From the NCBI RefSeq assembly GCF_048569485.1, contig NC_134353.1, positions 706,234,341 through 706,298,340 of the forward strand: DNA of 64,000 nucleotides, written 5' to 3'. The notes beneath the pieces were generated by a model. It did not search any database, had not been told where the DNA came from, and worked only from the letters and a program-made list of their open reading frames with translations. How positions within the stretch are numbered: the stretch's first letter is position 1; each line of letters starts with the position of its first letter. This document shows positions 45,310 to 56,442 of the stretch, piece by piece. The position numbers and the translations under genes are program-made. Origin of the DNA: Anomaloglossus baeobatrachus. Lineage: Eukaryota; Chordata; Amphibia; Anura; Aromobatidae.

Positions 45310-46958
45310 CAGTCATATGAAAAAGTTTGGGCACCTCTATTAATATTAACCTTTTTTCTTTATAACAATTTGGGTTTTTGCAGCAGCCAATTCAGTTTCA
45401 TATATCTAATAACTGATGGACTGAGTAATATTTCTGGATTGAAATGAGGTTTATTGTACTAACAGAAAATGTGCACTCCGCATTTAAAGAAAATTTGACC
45501 GGTGCAAAAGTATGGGCACCTCAATATAAAGGTGACATTAATATTTTGTAGATCCTCCTTTTGCAAAAATAACAGCCTCTAGTCGCTTCCTGTAGCTTTT
45601 AATGAGTTCCTGGATCCTGGATGAAGGTATATTTGACCATTCCTGTTTACAAAACAATTCCAGTTCAGTTAAGTTTGATGGTCGCTGAGCATGGACAGCA
45701 CGCTTCAAATCATCCCACAGATGTTCAATGATATTCAGGTATGGAGACTGGGATGGCCATTCCAGAACATTGTAATTGTTCCTCTGCATGAATGCCTGAG
45801 TAGATTTGGAGCGGTGTTTTGGATCACTGTCTTGCTAAAATATCCATCCCCTGCGTAACTTCAACTTCATCACTGAATCTTGAACCTTATTGTCAAAAAT
45901 CTGCTGATACTGAGTTGAATCCATGCGACCCTCAACTTTAACAAGATTCCCAGTGCCGATATTGGCCACACAGCCCCAAAGCATGATGGAACCTCCACCA
46001 AATTTTACTGTGGGTAGCAAGTGCTTTTCTTGGAATGCCGTGTTTTTTTGCCTCCATGCATAACGCCTTTTTGTATGACCAAACAACGCAATCTTTGTTT
46101 CATCAGTCCACAGGACCTTCTTCCAAAATGTAACTGGCTTGTCCAAATGTGCTTTTGCATACCTCATGCGACTCTGTTTGTGGCGTGCTTGCAGAAACGG
46201 CTTCTTTCGCATCACTCTCCCATACAGCTTCTCCTTGTGCAATGTGCTCTGTATTGTTGACCGATGCACATTGACGCCATCTGCAGCAAGATGAATCTGC
46301 AGGTCTTTGGAGGTGGTCTGTGGATTGTCCTTGACTGTTAACACCATTCTTCTTCTCTGCCTTTCTGATATTTTTCTTGGCCTGCCACTTCTGGGCTTAA
46401 CAAGAACTGTACCTGTGTTCTTCCATTTCCTTACTATGTTCCTCACAGTGGAAACTGACAGTTTAAATCTCTGAGACAACTTTTTGTATCCTTCCCCTGA
46501 ACAACTATGTTGAATAATCTTTGTTTTCAGATCATTTGAGAGTTGTTTTAAGGAGCCCATGATGCCACTCTTCATAGGAGATTCAAATAGGAGAACAACT
46601 TGCAAGTGGCCACCTTAAATACCTTTTCTCATGATTGGATACACCTCCCTATGAAGTTCAAAGCTCAATGAGGTTACAAAACCAATTTAGGGGTTTAGTA
46701 AGTCAGTAAAAAGTAGTTAGGAGTGTTCAAATCAAGAAATTGATAAGGGTGCCCATACTTATGCATCGGTCAAATTTTGTTTAAATGCGGATTGCACATT
46801 TTCTGTTAGTACAATAAACCTCATTTCAATCCAGAAATATTACTCAGTCCATCAGTTATTAGATATATGAAACAGAAATAGCTGTTGCAAAAACCCAAAT
46901 TGTTATAAAGAAAAAAGGTTAACATTAATAGGGGTGCCCAAACTTTTTCATATGACTG
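45310..46958 (-). mobile_element. Tc1-like transposon, near intact (1649 bp)
   Basis: Flanked by TA. Ends CAGTCATATGAAAAAGTTTG and its inverse CAAACTTTTTCATATGACTG are identical over 20 bases. Long terminal repeats of about 200 bases match nearly throughout (TATAACAATTTGGGTTTTTG; CAAAAACCCAAATTGTTATA). This is the youngest-looking DNA transposon in the window. Confidence 0.95.
45538..46560 (-). pseudogene. Tc1 transposase with a single premature stop
   Basis: From MGSLKQLSNDLK (46560) to the stop at 45538 the frame is 340 codons, the normal Tc1 size. It holds the paired-like DNA-binding region (KLSQRFKLSVSTVRNIVRKW), the GRPRKISERQ linker, LWTDETKIALFG with the first Asp, PTVKFGGGSIMLWGC, then QDSDPKH with the second Asp and NIIEHLW with the Glu, 34 residues apart (DD34E). 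One TAG at 45835-45837 stands where the family has Gln before QD. SPYLNII replaces the usual SPDLNPI. Confidence 0.92.
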
Positions 46959-46971
46959 TATATACCTCATA

Positions 46972-47165
46972 ATAACCTCATAATACACTTCAGCTGCTGC
47001 AGAAGCTCATAATACACACCCAAGCTGCTGCAGAAGCTCATAATTCTCAGCTGCTGCAGAAGCTCATAATTCACACCCCAGGTGCTGCAGAACCTTATAA
47101 TTCACACCTCAGCTGCTACAGAACCTCATAATACACACTTCAGCTGCCGCAGAACCTCACAATAC
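46972..47165. repeat. Minisatellite, about 30-bp unit, six copies
   Basis: Units of the form GCTGCTGCAGAAGCTCATAAT with a variable ACACCC filler. It starts right after the TA of the Tc1 element. Confidence 0.85.
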
Positions 47166-47307
47166 ATCTTAGGCATTCTACAAATGCATGCGTGAAAACA
47201 CGCATGTGTGGCTGAGTCTGTTTTTACCATCCGTTTAGGTGTGTGCCGTTATGTAATATGTACCAGAATAAAATACTTTCAAGAAATTACTGATTTTTGT
47301 ATGTTGG

Positions 47308-47985
47308 ATGGAACCTGTCACCAGTTTTTAAGCCTATGCCACCAACTTTATCTGTTCCTTTGCTGCATTCCACAAACGTGTCTGTCAGCGCCTGACTTCT
47401 CTTGTACATCCCCCAAAATACCATTTAATATGCTCCCATGCAGTATGTAAATTAGGGTGGCCCAGTCCAATGGGCGTCCTTGCTGTGGCATCTGGCCCTC
47501 CTCTCTGCTGCTAATCGCGTCGTCCTGCTTTGATTAATTTGAATGAGGCTTCCTGCGTCATCCATAGTGAACCAAGATCTCGCACCTGCACAGTAAGCGC
47601 TCTGCATCACTGCGCATGTGTCGAGTAATGTCATTGCGATGTTATTTTGATTACGTTGTTCGGCGCTTGTGCAGTGATGTTCTATGCTGCTCAGCCCACA
47701 GTAGGGCACAGCAGAATGGGCCTGTGCGGGTACTGTGCAGGTGTGAGATCTTGGTTCACTATGTGGATGACAAAGGAAGCGTAATTCAAATCAATCAAAG
47801 CAGGACGGCGTGATTAGCAGCAGAGAGGAGGGACAGACACCCATTTGACCAGACTACCCTAATTTATGTACAGTGTCAGCTTATATCAAATGGTATTTAT
47901 GGGGGTGTACGGGAGAATTTAGGAGCTGATAGACACGATTGTGGAATGCAGCAAAGGAGCAGTTAAAGGTGGTGGCATTTGTTCA
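47308..47985. mobile_element. T2-like palindromic MITE
   Basis: Left GGAACCTGTCACCAG, AAGCCTATGCCACC; right GGTGGTGGCATTTGTTCATAGGCTT. Inner inverted pairs include CCTCTCTGCTGCTAATC / GATTAGCAGCAGAGAGG and CCAAGATCTCGCACCTG / CAGGTGTGAGATCTTGG. Opposed frames of 85 and 65 codons with similar peptides result from this. Confidence 0.75.
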
Positions 47986-48805
47986 TAGGCTTGTAGCTCA
48001 TAGCTATGTATTAACCAAACTAATAATTAAATGAAAAAAAACTCGGTTGGGTCCCTGCCATTTTTGGTAATCAGCAAAGGTAAAGCAGATAGATGTGAAC
48101 TGATATCAGGATGGAAAGGTCCATGGTTATTGGGCCCTTCCCAGCCCAAAAATACTAGTCCGCAACTGTCTCAGAAGTGGAGCATCACCTTGGCCCTTCC
48201 CGATTGCCCTGGTGCATTGGCAATCGGGGTAAAGGCGCTGGTGCTTTATATCAGCTGTGTAATGTCCAAAAACACTGGCATCAAGCCTTGGTGTTAGTAA
48301 TGGAGAGGTGTCTCAGACACTCCCATTTCTAACCCAGGAATAAAAAGGAAAAACATACACAAAAATACTTTATTGAAATAAACATTTTCCCTCGTTCACC
48401 ACTATAATTTAAAAAAAAAAAAAAAATCCCATACAGGTCTGCTGTACGAAGGCTAATCTGACGTAGTCCAGAGAATCTGATGAACAAAGCCTTTGGAGCC
48501 TCTTTCTCTCTTTCTAACACTCCATAGACATTGCCAACAGTCTTTTCCGGGTAACGCTGCGTTAGACCAGCAACGCTGAAGAGCGGTGACATCAGTAATG
48601 CTACCACTCTTCAGGCGTTGCAGGTCACGCTGCGCTGTGCCTGACTTGGCAACTCTAAATTAGATAGATAATAAATGGATAATTATATAGATGATAGCTA
48701 TATAGATAGATACATGATAGACTATAGAGAAATGATAGCTTGACAATAGATAGATGATAGATAAGACAGAATAGAGACAAGCAGAGCAGAGATATGGAAG
48801 ACATT
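47986..48805. other. TOP3B intron, repeat fragments
   Basis: 48110-48260 recalls the foldback at 34265 (GGGCCCTTCCCAGCC; GATTGCCCTGGTGC). 48660-48770 is AGATAGATA/ATGATAG simple repeat. Nothing coding recognised. Confidence 0.4.
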
Positions 48806-49087
48806 AAAGAGACTCTGTCAGCAGGTTTCTGCAATGTAATTTGTAGACAGCATGCTGCAAGGGTTAAAATAGAGAATTCAGCTATGCTTCTCTTAGCGTC
48901 TGTTTTTGTTTACCTGCAATGTTAGTATAAGCCTCTTAGCTTCATCATTAGTGGGTCTGAGTAGCCTGTAAGCTGTAGTCCTACTCCATCCCCTATGTGA
49001 TTAGCAGTTTCTGTCTACTATGGAAAAGGCTGGTGTGGGCGGGAGCAACTCCCAGACCTCTAACATGGAAATGCCACAGGTTTGTAT
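48806..49087. mobile_element. T2-like MITE, left part
   Basis: TTAAAGAGACTCTGTCAGCAGG at the left end followed by GTAATTTGTAGACAGCATG. The right end is not visible; the TTAA-family element starts here instead. Confidence 0.6.
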
Positions 49088-49091
49088 TTAA

Positions 49092-50027
49092 CACCATCAC
49101 AACATATGACGTATATTTACATCACGTCATGTTTCTGCCTTTGATGTGAGCTCGCAAGCAGAGACCGTATCTTTCCCAACACACTGCGTCGAGAAATCAT
49201 GTGCCTCTAACAGCTGCGGGTGGATTGCAGATCGGCCAACAGTTGTTAACCAGTTAAATGTCGCTGTCAATCTCTGATAGTGGGATTTAACTTGGGGGAA
49301 TGCGTCATTTCCAGCTCCAATCTGCATGTCCATTACTTGATCATGAGGCGCTGATGGGTTTTCATGAAAGACAGGGGTCAGCTGATGACCCCAGTGTCTG
49401 TCATTACGATCTTCCTCTGAAGGTAGGCTGCGAGCTGGTATTCATAGGAGATCGTGATTTGTGCTATACAGATCTGTGCTAATGCACTCCTCTGTATAGC
49501 ATGTGATCAGAGAACTGCAGCTTCAAAGTAAAACAGAAAAGTTTTAAAATATGAAAACAATAAAAAAAACAACCCACAATAGTTCAACTTACTCCCCTTT
49601 TGCACCATTGAAAGTAAAACAATTAAAAAAAACCCCACATATTTAGTATTGCTGGGTTCAGATATCTATATATTACATCTACCCCAAAAATTTTAAATTA
49701 AAGAAAAAAAGAAAAAAAAAACGAAAAAAAGCCCAAATCTATGGTATCGACGTACTCGTACTGACCTGGAGGTTTACCATATATTGCACATGGTAAATAA
49801 AAAAATAATTGTGGAATTGCACTGTTTATTTGCAATGTCATAGCACTTGGATTTTTTTCCTCCATTTTCCAGTACACTATGTGGTAAAATGAATGGTGTA
49901 ATTCAAATGTACAAGCCCTCATATGGCTATATTGACAGAAAAAAATAAAAAAAAGTTATGGCTCTTGGAAGAAAAGGATTAAAAAGACGAAGGCGGAAAC
50001 ACAGGAAATGGCCATGGCATGCAGGGG
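49092..50027 (-). mobile_element. TTAA-flanked family, 936-bp copy
   Basis: TTAA at 49088-49091 and 50028-50031. On the minus strand it starts CCCCTGCATGCCATGG. The other end is CACCATCACAACATATGACG on the plus strand. Same layout as copy B but shorter. Confidence 0.7.
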
Positions 50028-50164
50028 TTAAATGAGTAAATAAAAAACAGTGTTGAAGTGCATGTAAAATCACTTAGATATGACTGAGATTAGAACATGT
50101 CTAGCATAAATTCAGCATACACTACATAAAAAATTGAAGCAAAGTGATCTGTAGACAAACAAAC

Positions 50165-50366
50165 CTTTTTTCATGTCCCTGAAAGGAGCATGATTGTAAC
50201 AATATGGGCACAATGGATAGCTCTTCCCCCGTGAACCTGATGACCACAGCACAAGCTCAAAGTCATCCAGTGGGCAGCGCAACTCCTTGTACAACTTGAT
50301 GGTTCCATTTTGGGGCAAGCTATACGTCTCATCACAGTGTGAGCAATGCAGTCGGCTGGGCTTAGC
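50165..50366 (-). CDS. TOP3B: TOP3B fourth exon in the window (zinc ribbon)
   Basis: 202 bases, phase 0 in, phase 1 out, encoding 67 residues plus one base. Starts AKPSRLHCSHCDETYSLPQN, includes KLYKELRCPLDDFELVLW, and ends PLCPYCYNHAPFRDMKKG, nearly identical to human TOP3B. The pairs CSHC and CPYC with the intervening Cys form zinc ribbons. Acceptor CACCAG ends at 50367; donor GTTTGTTTGT from 50164 is non-consensus but has GT. Confidence 0.97.
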
Positions 50367-50466
50367 CTGGTGACAAACAGAAATTGTTAAAATAGATAAA
50401 ATACTGCAAAATGCTATTATCACATTCACTAGTATATGGTAAACCACATTGATGCAAAAAGATGCT

Positions 50467-51115
50467 TTAGAGAGAATCTGTCACCAGGTAGTTGCTGCCC
50501 CATCTGAGAGTAGCATGACGTAGGAGCAAAAAACATGATTTACAATGACATATCACTTTACAGGGCTGCTTCTTGAAGTTTTGATAACATTACCATTTTA
50601 TTATTTGCAAATCTCACAGTTTTCTGAATGCAGAGCGCTGTGCAACTCTGCCCAGACCACTGATTGACAGCTTTTTGAGTACACTCTACATAACTGAAGG
50701 TTATTATTACACCTACTACATATTGAGATAGATTCTTGGAGATGTGTTATTTTCTTTGTAGGTCTCATTCTGATTTCAGTAAACAGTATATTGATGAGCT
50801 TTACCAAAAACTATATCTTGTTCTCATCTGTTCCACAAGACACTGTCCGAGAAGTTTTTGGCTTACTCATGCACATTTAACTGCAGTCTATCTTGTTTAT
50901 ATCTCTGTGTCAGCGGTGGGGTCCTCCTGGGTCTCCTATCACAGTGTTTCATTTAATTCAAATGTCGACAAATAGTTTGCACTAATATTGATGCATCCTA
51001 AGCCTGCAGGACAGCTTGACTTTTTTTGAAACTTGACTAGGGCTGCTTATCCTATTTTGCAACCTTCCAATTTTTCTCTGCTGTCCACATCCAAGGAGAT
51101 TAGCTACAGTGCCAT
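50467..51115. mobile_element. T2-like MITE
   Basis: Begins TTAGAGAGAATCTGTCACCAGG and contains TGCTGCCCCATCTGAGAG, hallmarks of a common frog T2-type repeat. The right end is unclear. The 79-codon frame inside is not supported. Confidence 0.55.
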
Positions 51116-51316
51116 GGATTTTAAACTTTATTATTATTATTTATTTATAGAGCACCATTAATTCCATGGTGCTGTACATGAGAAGGGGTTACATACAGAG
51201 TACATATACAAGTTACAGTAGACAGACTAGTACAGAGGGAAGAGGACCCTGCCCTTGCGGGCATACATTCTATAGGATTTTGGGGAGGAGACAGTAGGTG
51301 GGGTGTAGGTTGGGCG

Positions 51317-51413
51317 GCGGCTCCGCACGGTGGTCAGGCGGCGGCGGCTCCGCACGATGGTCAGGCGGCGGCTAATCCGCACGGTGGTCAGGTGGCGGCG
51401 GCTCCGCACGGTG
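51317..51413. repeat. Minisatellite in the LINE 3' UTR, four 27-32 bp units
   Basis: Unit GGCGGCGGCTCCGCACGGTGGTCA repeated with small changes; one copy has TAATCC in place of TCC. Confidence 0.85.
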
Positions 51414-51437
51414 GTGATGCAGTGAGGTCATTGTAGA

Positions 51438-52959
51438 TTATAGGCATTTCTGAACAGATGAGTTTTCAGGTTCCGTTTGAAGCTTGCAAGGGTAGCAGAT
51501 AGTTTGACATGTTGAGGCAGTGAGTTCCAGAAGACTGGGGATGCTCGGGAGAAGTCTTGGGGTCGATTGCATGAGGAGCGAATGAGAGGAGGAGGAGAGA
51601 AGGAGATCTTGGGAGGACCGGAGGTGGCGTGTTGGGGTGTAGTGGGAGATTAGTTCAGAGATATACGGAGGAGACAGATTATGGACGGCTTTGTAGGTCA
51701 GTGTTAGTAGTTTGAATTGGATACGATGGAAGATTGGGAGCCAGTGGAGGGACTTGCAGAGAGGAGAAGCGGGGTGGTATCGAGGCGAGAGGTAGATCAG
51801 TCGGGCAGCAGAATTAAGGATGGACTGGAGAGGGGCGAGCGTGTTAGCAGGGAGGCCACAGAGGAGAATGTTACAGTACTCGAGCCGGGAGATTATTAGG
51901 GCATGAACTAGCATTTTTGTAGATTGCGAATTGAGGAAAGGACGGATTTTGGAAATATTTTTGAGTTGAAGACGGCAGGAGGTGGTGAGGGATTGGATGT
52001 GTGGTATGAAGGACAAGGCAGAGTCAAAGGTCACTCCGAGGCACCGAACTTTGGGTACTGGCGAGAGCATGGTGTTATTTATTGTAATAGATAGATCAGG
52101 TGGAGACTGTAGGTGAGATGGAGGAAAGAGGATTAGTTCAGTTTTGGCCACATTGAGCTTTAGGAAGCGAGAGGTGAAAAAGGAGGATATAGCATATAGA
52201 CACTCCGGGATTCTGGACAGCAGAGATGTGACATCTGGGCCAGAGAGGTAGATCTTAGTGTCATCGGCATATAGGTGGTACTGGAAGCCATGGGACTTTG
52301 AGTTGTCCCAGGCCAAATGTACAGATAGGAAAAAGTAAGGGTCCCAGGACAGAGCCTTGAGGGACGCCAATAGAGAGAGGCTGGGATGAAGAGGTTGTGT
52401 GGGAGTGGGAGACACTAAAAATGAGGTTGGAAAGGTACGAAGAGATCCAAGAGAGGGAAAGATCTCTGACACCAAGGGAAGAGAGGATCTGTAATAGGAG
52501 GGAGTGGTCGACAGTATCAAAGGCTGAGGACAAGTCTAGAAGTAGGAGCATGGAGAAGTGCTTGTTAGCTTTGGCAGTAAGTAAGTCATTTGTGATTTTA
52601 GTCAGGGCAGTTTCGGTAGAATGATGTGGATGGAAGCCGGACTGTAGGTTGTCAAAGAGAGAGTTGGATGAGAAGTGGGAGGAAAGTTCAGCATGGACAT
52701 GCTGTTCCAGGAGTTTTGAGGTGAACGGGAGTAGTGATATGGGGTGGTAGCTGGTAGTAGAGGTTGGGTCGAGGGAAGGTTTCTTTAGGATAGGTGTGAC
52801 TGTTGCATGTTTAAAGGCAGAGGGGAAGGTACCAGTCGTTAAAGATAGGTTGAAAAGATGGGTTAAGGCTGGAATAAGGATAGTGGTGAGGTTAGGGAGG
52901 AGGTGGGATGGGGTCAAGTGCGCAGGTAGTGAGGTGCGCTTTTGAGAGAAGACGTGCAA
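51438..52959 (-). pseudogene. LINE reverse transcriptase domain
   Basis: Two overlapping minus-strand frames. The first (52959-52261) has [65 protein letters not shown] with a catalytic Asp, and [14 protein letters not shown]. The second (52520-51438, 360 residues) has [12 protein letters not shown] with the YADD box at 52260-52271, then VRCLGVTFDSALSF and SLHWLPIFHRIQFKLL near the C-terminus. This block order is standard for the L2/CR1 clade. One frameshift separates the frames. Confidence 0.92.
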
Positions 52960-53009
52960 GCTCTCCTTCGGTGATGGTGGGGAGGAAGTTTATGGGGGAG
53001 AGGCAGTGG

Positions 53010-54029
53010 TCAGTTATATGAAGGGGTTGTGGTGACTGAGCAGAGAACACTTGCCTGGTTTGGTCGATTTTTTTCTTTCAAATAAGTGGCAAAGTCTTCT
53101 GCAGAAATGAGGGAAGTTGGAGGGGGCAATGGTGGGCGAAGGAAGGAGTTGAAAGTGTTGAATAACTGTTTGGGGTTGTGTGTTAAAGAGGATATTAGGT
53201 TTCTGAAGTATTCCTGTTTAGCGGAGGTGAGGGCTGAACGAAATGTGTGAATTGCTTTGATTGATTGATTGCTTTGGTGAAGTCTTCCTGGGAGTGCGTT
53301 TTCTTCCACCGCCGCTCTGCAGCCCTAGACACTTGCCTAAGTTGTTTAGTGAGGCTGTTGTGCCACGGCTGTCTATTGATTCATCTCAAACTGCCATGCA
53401 CAAGGGGAGTGAGTGAATCAATAGCTGATGTGAGAGTGGTGTTGTAGAAAGTGGTGGCACTGTCTGTGTCATGGTGTGATGATATGGAGGACAGCGGTAG
53501 GATACAGTCAGAAAGGGTGTGTATGTTGAGGTGTGCAAGGTTTCTGCGGGGGTGTGCTAGGTGCTGGACAGGGGGGGGCAGGTGAGAAGGACAGGGCTGA
53601 AAAGGTCAGTAGATGGTGGTCAGATGGGGGAGGGGGGGGAGTTGTGAGGTCAGAAAGGGAACAGAGACGGGTGAAGATAAGGTCTAGTGTGTGTCCATCT
53701 TTATGGGTGGCAGAGGTGGACCACTGAGTTAGACCAAAAGACGAAGCAAGCGACAGGAGTTTGTAGGCTGCCGACTGGTGGTTTTCAGTGGGGATGGTGA
53801 AGTCACCCATGATGATAGTGGGAATGTCAGCAGAGAGAAAGTGTAGAAGCCAGGCAGAGAGCTGGTCGAGGAAGGCAGTGGTAGGGCCCAGGGGTCTGTA
53901 TATTACGGTCACTTGGAGGTTAGGGGGTGAATAGATTCGGATAGAGTGCACTTTAAAGGAAGGCAGGACAAGGGAGGGTAGAGGTGGGATTGGGTTAAAG
54001 CTGCAGATGTTAGAAAGAAGGAGACCCAC
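53010..54029 (-). pseudogene. LINE endonuclease and linker region
   Basis: 53508-54029 carries VTVIYRPLGP, TIIMGDFTIP with the catalytic Asp (normally GDFN), THKDGHTLDLIFTR and PPSDHHLLTFSAL with the SDH motif of apurinic endonucleases. 53010-53309 holds a linker (FRNLISSLTHNPKQLF) typical of the stretch before RT. Several frame breaks. Confidence 0.85.
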
Positions 54030-54322
54030 TCTCCACCCTGTCTATTGCCAGGGCGAGGAGTGTGGGTGAAATGAAGACCACCATAGCATAGTGCAGCGGG
54101 GAAGGCAGTGTTGGAGGGTGTCAGCCATGTTTCGGTGAGGCCCAGAAAGGATATATTGCTAGAAGTAAAGAGATCGTGAATGACGTGCAGTTTATTACAG
54201 ACAGAACGGGAATTCCAGAGCGCTCCAGAGAAAGGGAGGGGTGGAGTAGGTGAGAGGGGAATGGATTTTATATTGGAGAGGTTGCGGTAGTTACTAGTAT
54301 GTGGGGAGTGATAAGTGGGTGA

Positions 54323-54607
54323 TTAAGAGGGGTGTACCATCTGTGGGGGGCCAGGATTGGAGGATATGTCACCAGCAGTGAGAGGAAGTAGAGAAAGGGT
54401 GAGCAGGTGAGAGAAGGAGACTGGACGGCATGGTCTGATTGTTATTAGGAGAGATCTGAGATTTAGGAGCAGGTCAGACGATGAGGACAGATGAGAAGGT
54501 AGGAGGGAAGGGGAGATGAATATTTGTTTGGAGAGTGCTGGGGTTTGGGGATAGCGAAGGAGAGTAAGGAGGAGAGGGGCAAGGACTGTGAGGGCATAGG
54601 TGAACAT
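54323..54607 (-). pseudogene. LINE ORF2 N-terminus with a 2A-like motif
   Basis: A 94-residue minus-strand frame, hydrophobic and Leu/Ser-rich, with AGDISSNPGPP at its C-terminal part. It lies just upstream of the endonuclease block. DISSNPGP (54347-54370) fits the 2A ribosome-skipping consensus D(V/I)ExNPGP save for Ser in place of Glu. N-terminal 2A-like sequences are known in CR1/L2-type LINEs of some animals. Confidence 0.7.
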
Positions 54608-54749
54608 GATTGGAGTAAGGTATTAAATATTGTAAAAACAAACAAATTGTGACAGTGGCAAACACAGTTAGAAAGAGTTTAATTTACCTTCTGGTCACTT
54701 CTGGGACATTTCTGGTATATTTCTGATGCCCCACTTATTAAATCCCACT

Positions 54750-56125
54750 TATGAAATCACACCAGATCAACTTCTTAATTATGTTGCACATCGAGGACAA
54801 AAAAACATCATGATCTCTGGAGATGGACTTGTAACCTTGGGATTGTTCATATTATTCAACAATTTTGGTTCTCAAGCCCTCAGACAGTTCTCCTCTTTCT
54901 GTTCTCCATGCATAATGTGGCACACTAAAGCTGGTGTCACACACAGCGACAACGACAACGACGTCGCTGCTACGTCACCATTTTCTGTGACGTTGCAGCG
55001 ACGTCCCGTCGCTGTCGCTGTGTGTGACATTCAGCAACGACCTGGCCCCTGCTGTGAGGTCGCCGGTCGTTGCTGAATGTCCAGCTTCATTTTTTGGTCG
55101 TCACTCTCCCGCTGTGACACACACATCGCTGTGTGTGACAGCGAGAGAGCGACGAAATGAAGCGATCAGGAGCCGGCACTGGCAGCTGCGGTAAGCTGTA
55201 ACCAGCGTAAACATCGGGTAACCAAGGGAAGACCTTTCCCTGGTTACCCGATGTTTACGCTGGTTACCAGCCTCCGCTCTTGCTGCCAGTGCCGGCTCCT
55301 GCACTGTGACATGTGGCTGCAGTACGCATCGGGTAATTAACCCGATGTATACTGTAGCAAGGAGAGCAAGGAGCCAGCGCTAAGCAGTGCGCGCGGCTCC
55401 CTGCTCTCTGCACTGTGACATGTAGCTGCAGCACACATCGGGTTAATTAACCCGATGTGTGCTGCAGGAGAGCAAGGAGCCAGCGCTAAGCGCGGCTCCC
55501 TGCTCTCTGAACTGTGACATGTAGCTGCAGCACACATCGGGTTAATTAACCCGATGTGTGCTGCAGGAGAGCAAGGAGCCAGCGCTAAGCGCGGCTCCCT
55601 GCTCTCTGAACATGTAGCACAGCGACGTTATGATCGCTGCTTCTGCTGTGTTTGACAGCTAAGCAGCGATCATAACAGCGACTTACAAGGTCGCTGTTAC
55701 GTCACCGAAAATGGTGACGTAACAGCGACGTCGTTGTCGCTGTCGTTTAGTGTGAACCCAGCTTAAGATTCACAATGCAAAGATTGAGTCAACGTCTCTA
55801 CTTTTATCAGGTTTCAGATGTGATTTTCATGTTGCCCACAACTGTTACTTGCTACAGGTGAGTTTGAATGACCATCAAATACTTGAAACAAAGTTATTTA
55901 CCAACAATTTTTGAAAGGTGTAAGCAATTTTGTCCAGCCCATTTTTGGGGTTTTGTGTGATATGTCCAATTTGCCTTTTTTTCCCTGTGTGTTTTTTTGT
56001 ATTGTTCCAATACACACAAAGCAAATAAACAGGACTATGACAAAACTCGTAATTGCAATCATTTTATGGGTGAACTAATTTTCTGGAACAATTTCAAGGG
56101 TGTCAACACTTTCGGCCATGACAGT
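54750..56125 (-). mobile_element. Tc1-like transposon, 5' part, split by a MITE
   Basis: The outer end GTGTCAACACTTTCGGCC and CCAGCCCATTTTTGGGG, TTTTTGAAAGGTGTAAGC belong to a Tc1 family common in fish and frogs. On the minus strand transposase traces appear at 54750-54925 (start of the DNA-binding domain). The rest of the gene and the other terminal repeat are missing. A Harbinger-like MITE interrupts it at 54929-55763. Confidence 0.75.
54929..55763. mobile_element. Harbinger-like MITE with internal tandem repeats
   Basis: TAA on both sides (54926-54928, 55764-55766). Ends AGCTGGTGTCACACACAGCG and CGTTTAGTGTGAACCCAGCT. Inside, GAGCCAGCGCTAAGC units recur at 55361, 55477 and 55576, each with TTAATTAACCCGATG. 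Confidence 0.85.
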
Positions 56126-56239
56126 ACATTGAAATGTATACAAATATGCAACCAGAACAAAAATAGTCATCATAAAACATTTTTGTGACAGTCCTTTCTT
56201 TTCAAATTAAACAATGCTAATATAATAATATATACATAC

Positions 56240-56342
56240 CTGGATATACTTCATAAAGCGATGACATTTCCCACAGCGAGACAGAGGTTTGCCAGTGGCA
56301 GCCAGAGGTGAGAAGGACACTTCCATTAACTCATCCATACCT
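56240..56342 (-). CDS. TOP3B: TOP3B third exon in the window, with a 2-base frameshift
   Basis: Acceptor CATCAG ends at 56343; donor GTATGTATAT from 56239. After GT completing Gly, it reads MDELMEVSFSPLAATGKPLS as in human, then a TCTCTC run (GAGAGA at 56278-56283 on the plus strand) adds two bases. The expected RCGKCHRFMKYIQ follows in another frame, with an in-frame TGA reached first. The exon is 103 bases; 101 would keep frame with the neighbours. All residues on either side are conserved, so the change is very recent or an assembly error. Confidence 0.9.
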
Positions 56343-56442
56343 GATGATAAATGGGTACAATGGTTAGTTTATATTCTAACCACCACAAAAACAGGTATTC
56401 CAACCAAATTAATTCATATTCTTCGGTTTCTCCCCAAGATTA

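Larger units (their letters stand above)
51125..54615 (-). mobile_element. L2/CR1-type LINE, near full length but broken
   Basis: Minus-strand element of about 3.5 kb with an apurinic endonuclease, reverse transcriptase and a 3' end of GGAATTAATGGTGCTCTATAAA followed by ATAA/AATAAT units (51125-51165). It lies in the TOP3B intron, same strand as the gene. A four-copy GC-rich minisatellite (51317-51413) sits in its 3' UTR. Confidence 0.88.

Noticed and set aside
51717-51899. Plus-strand frames over the LINE (also 52397-52624, 53533-53727)
   Set aside because: Shadow frames opposite the LINE reverse transcriptase and endonuclease.
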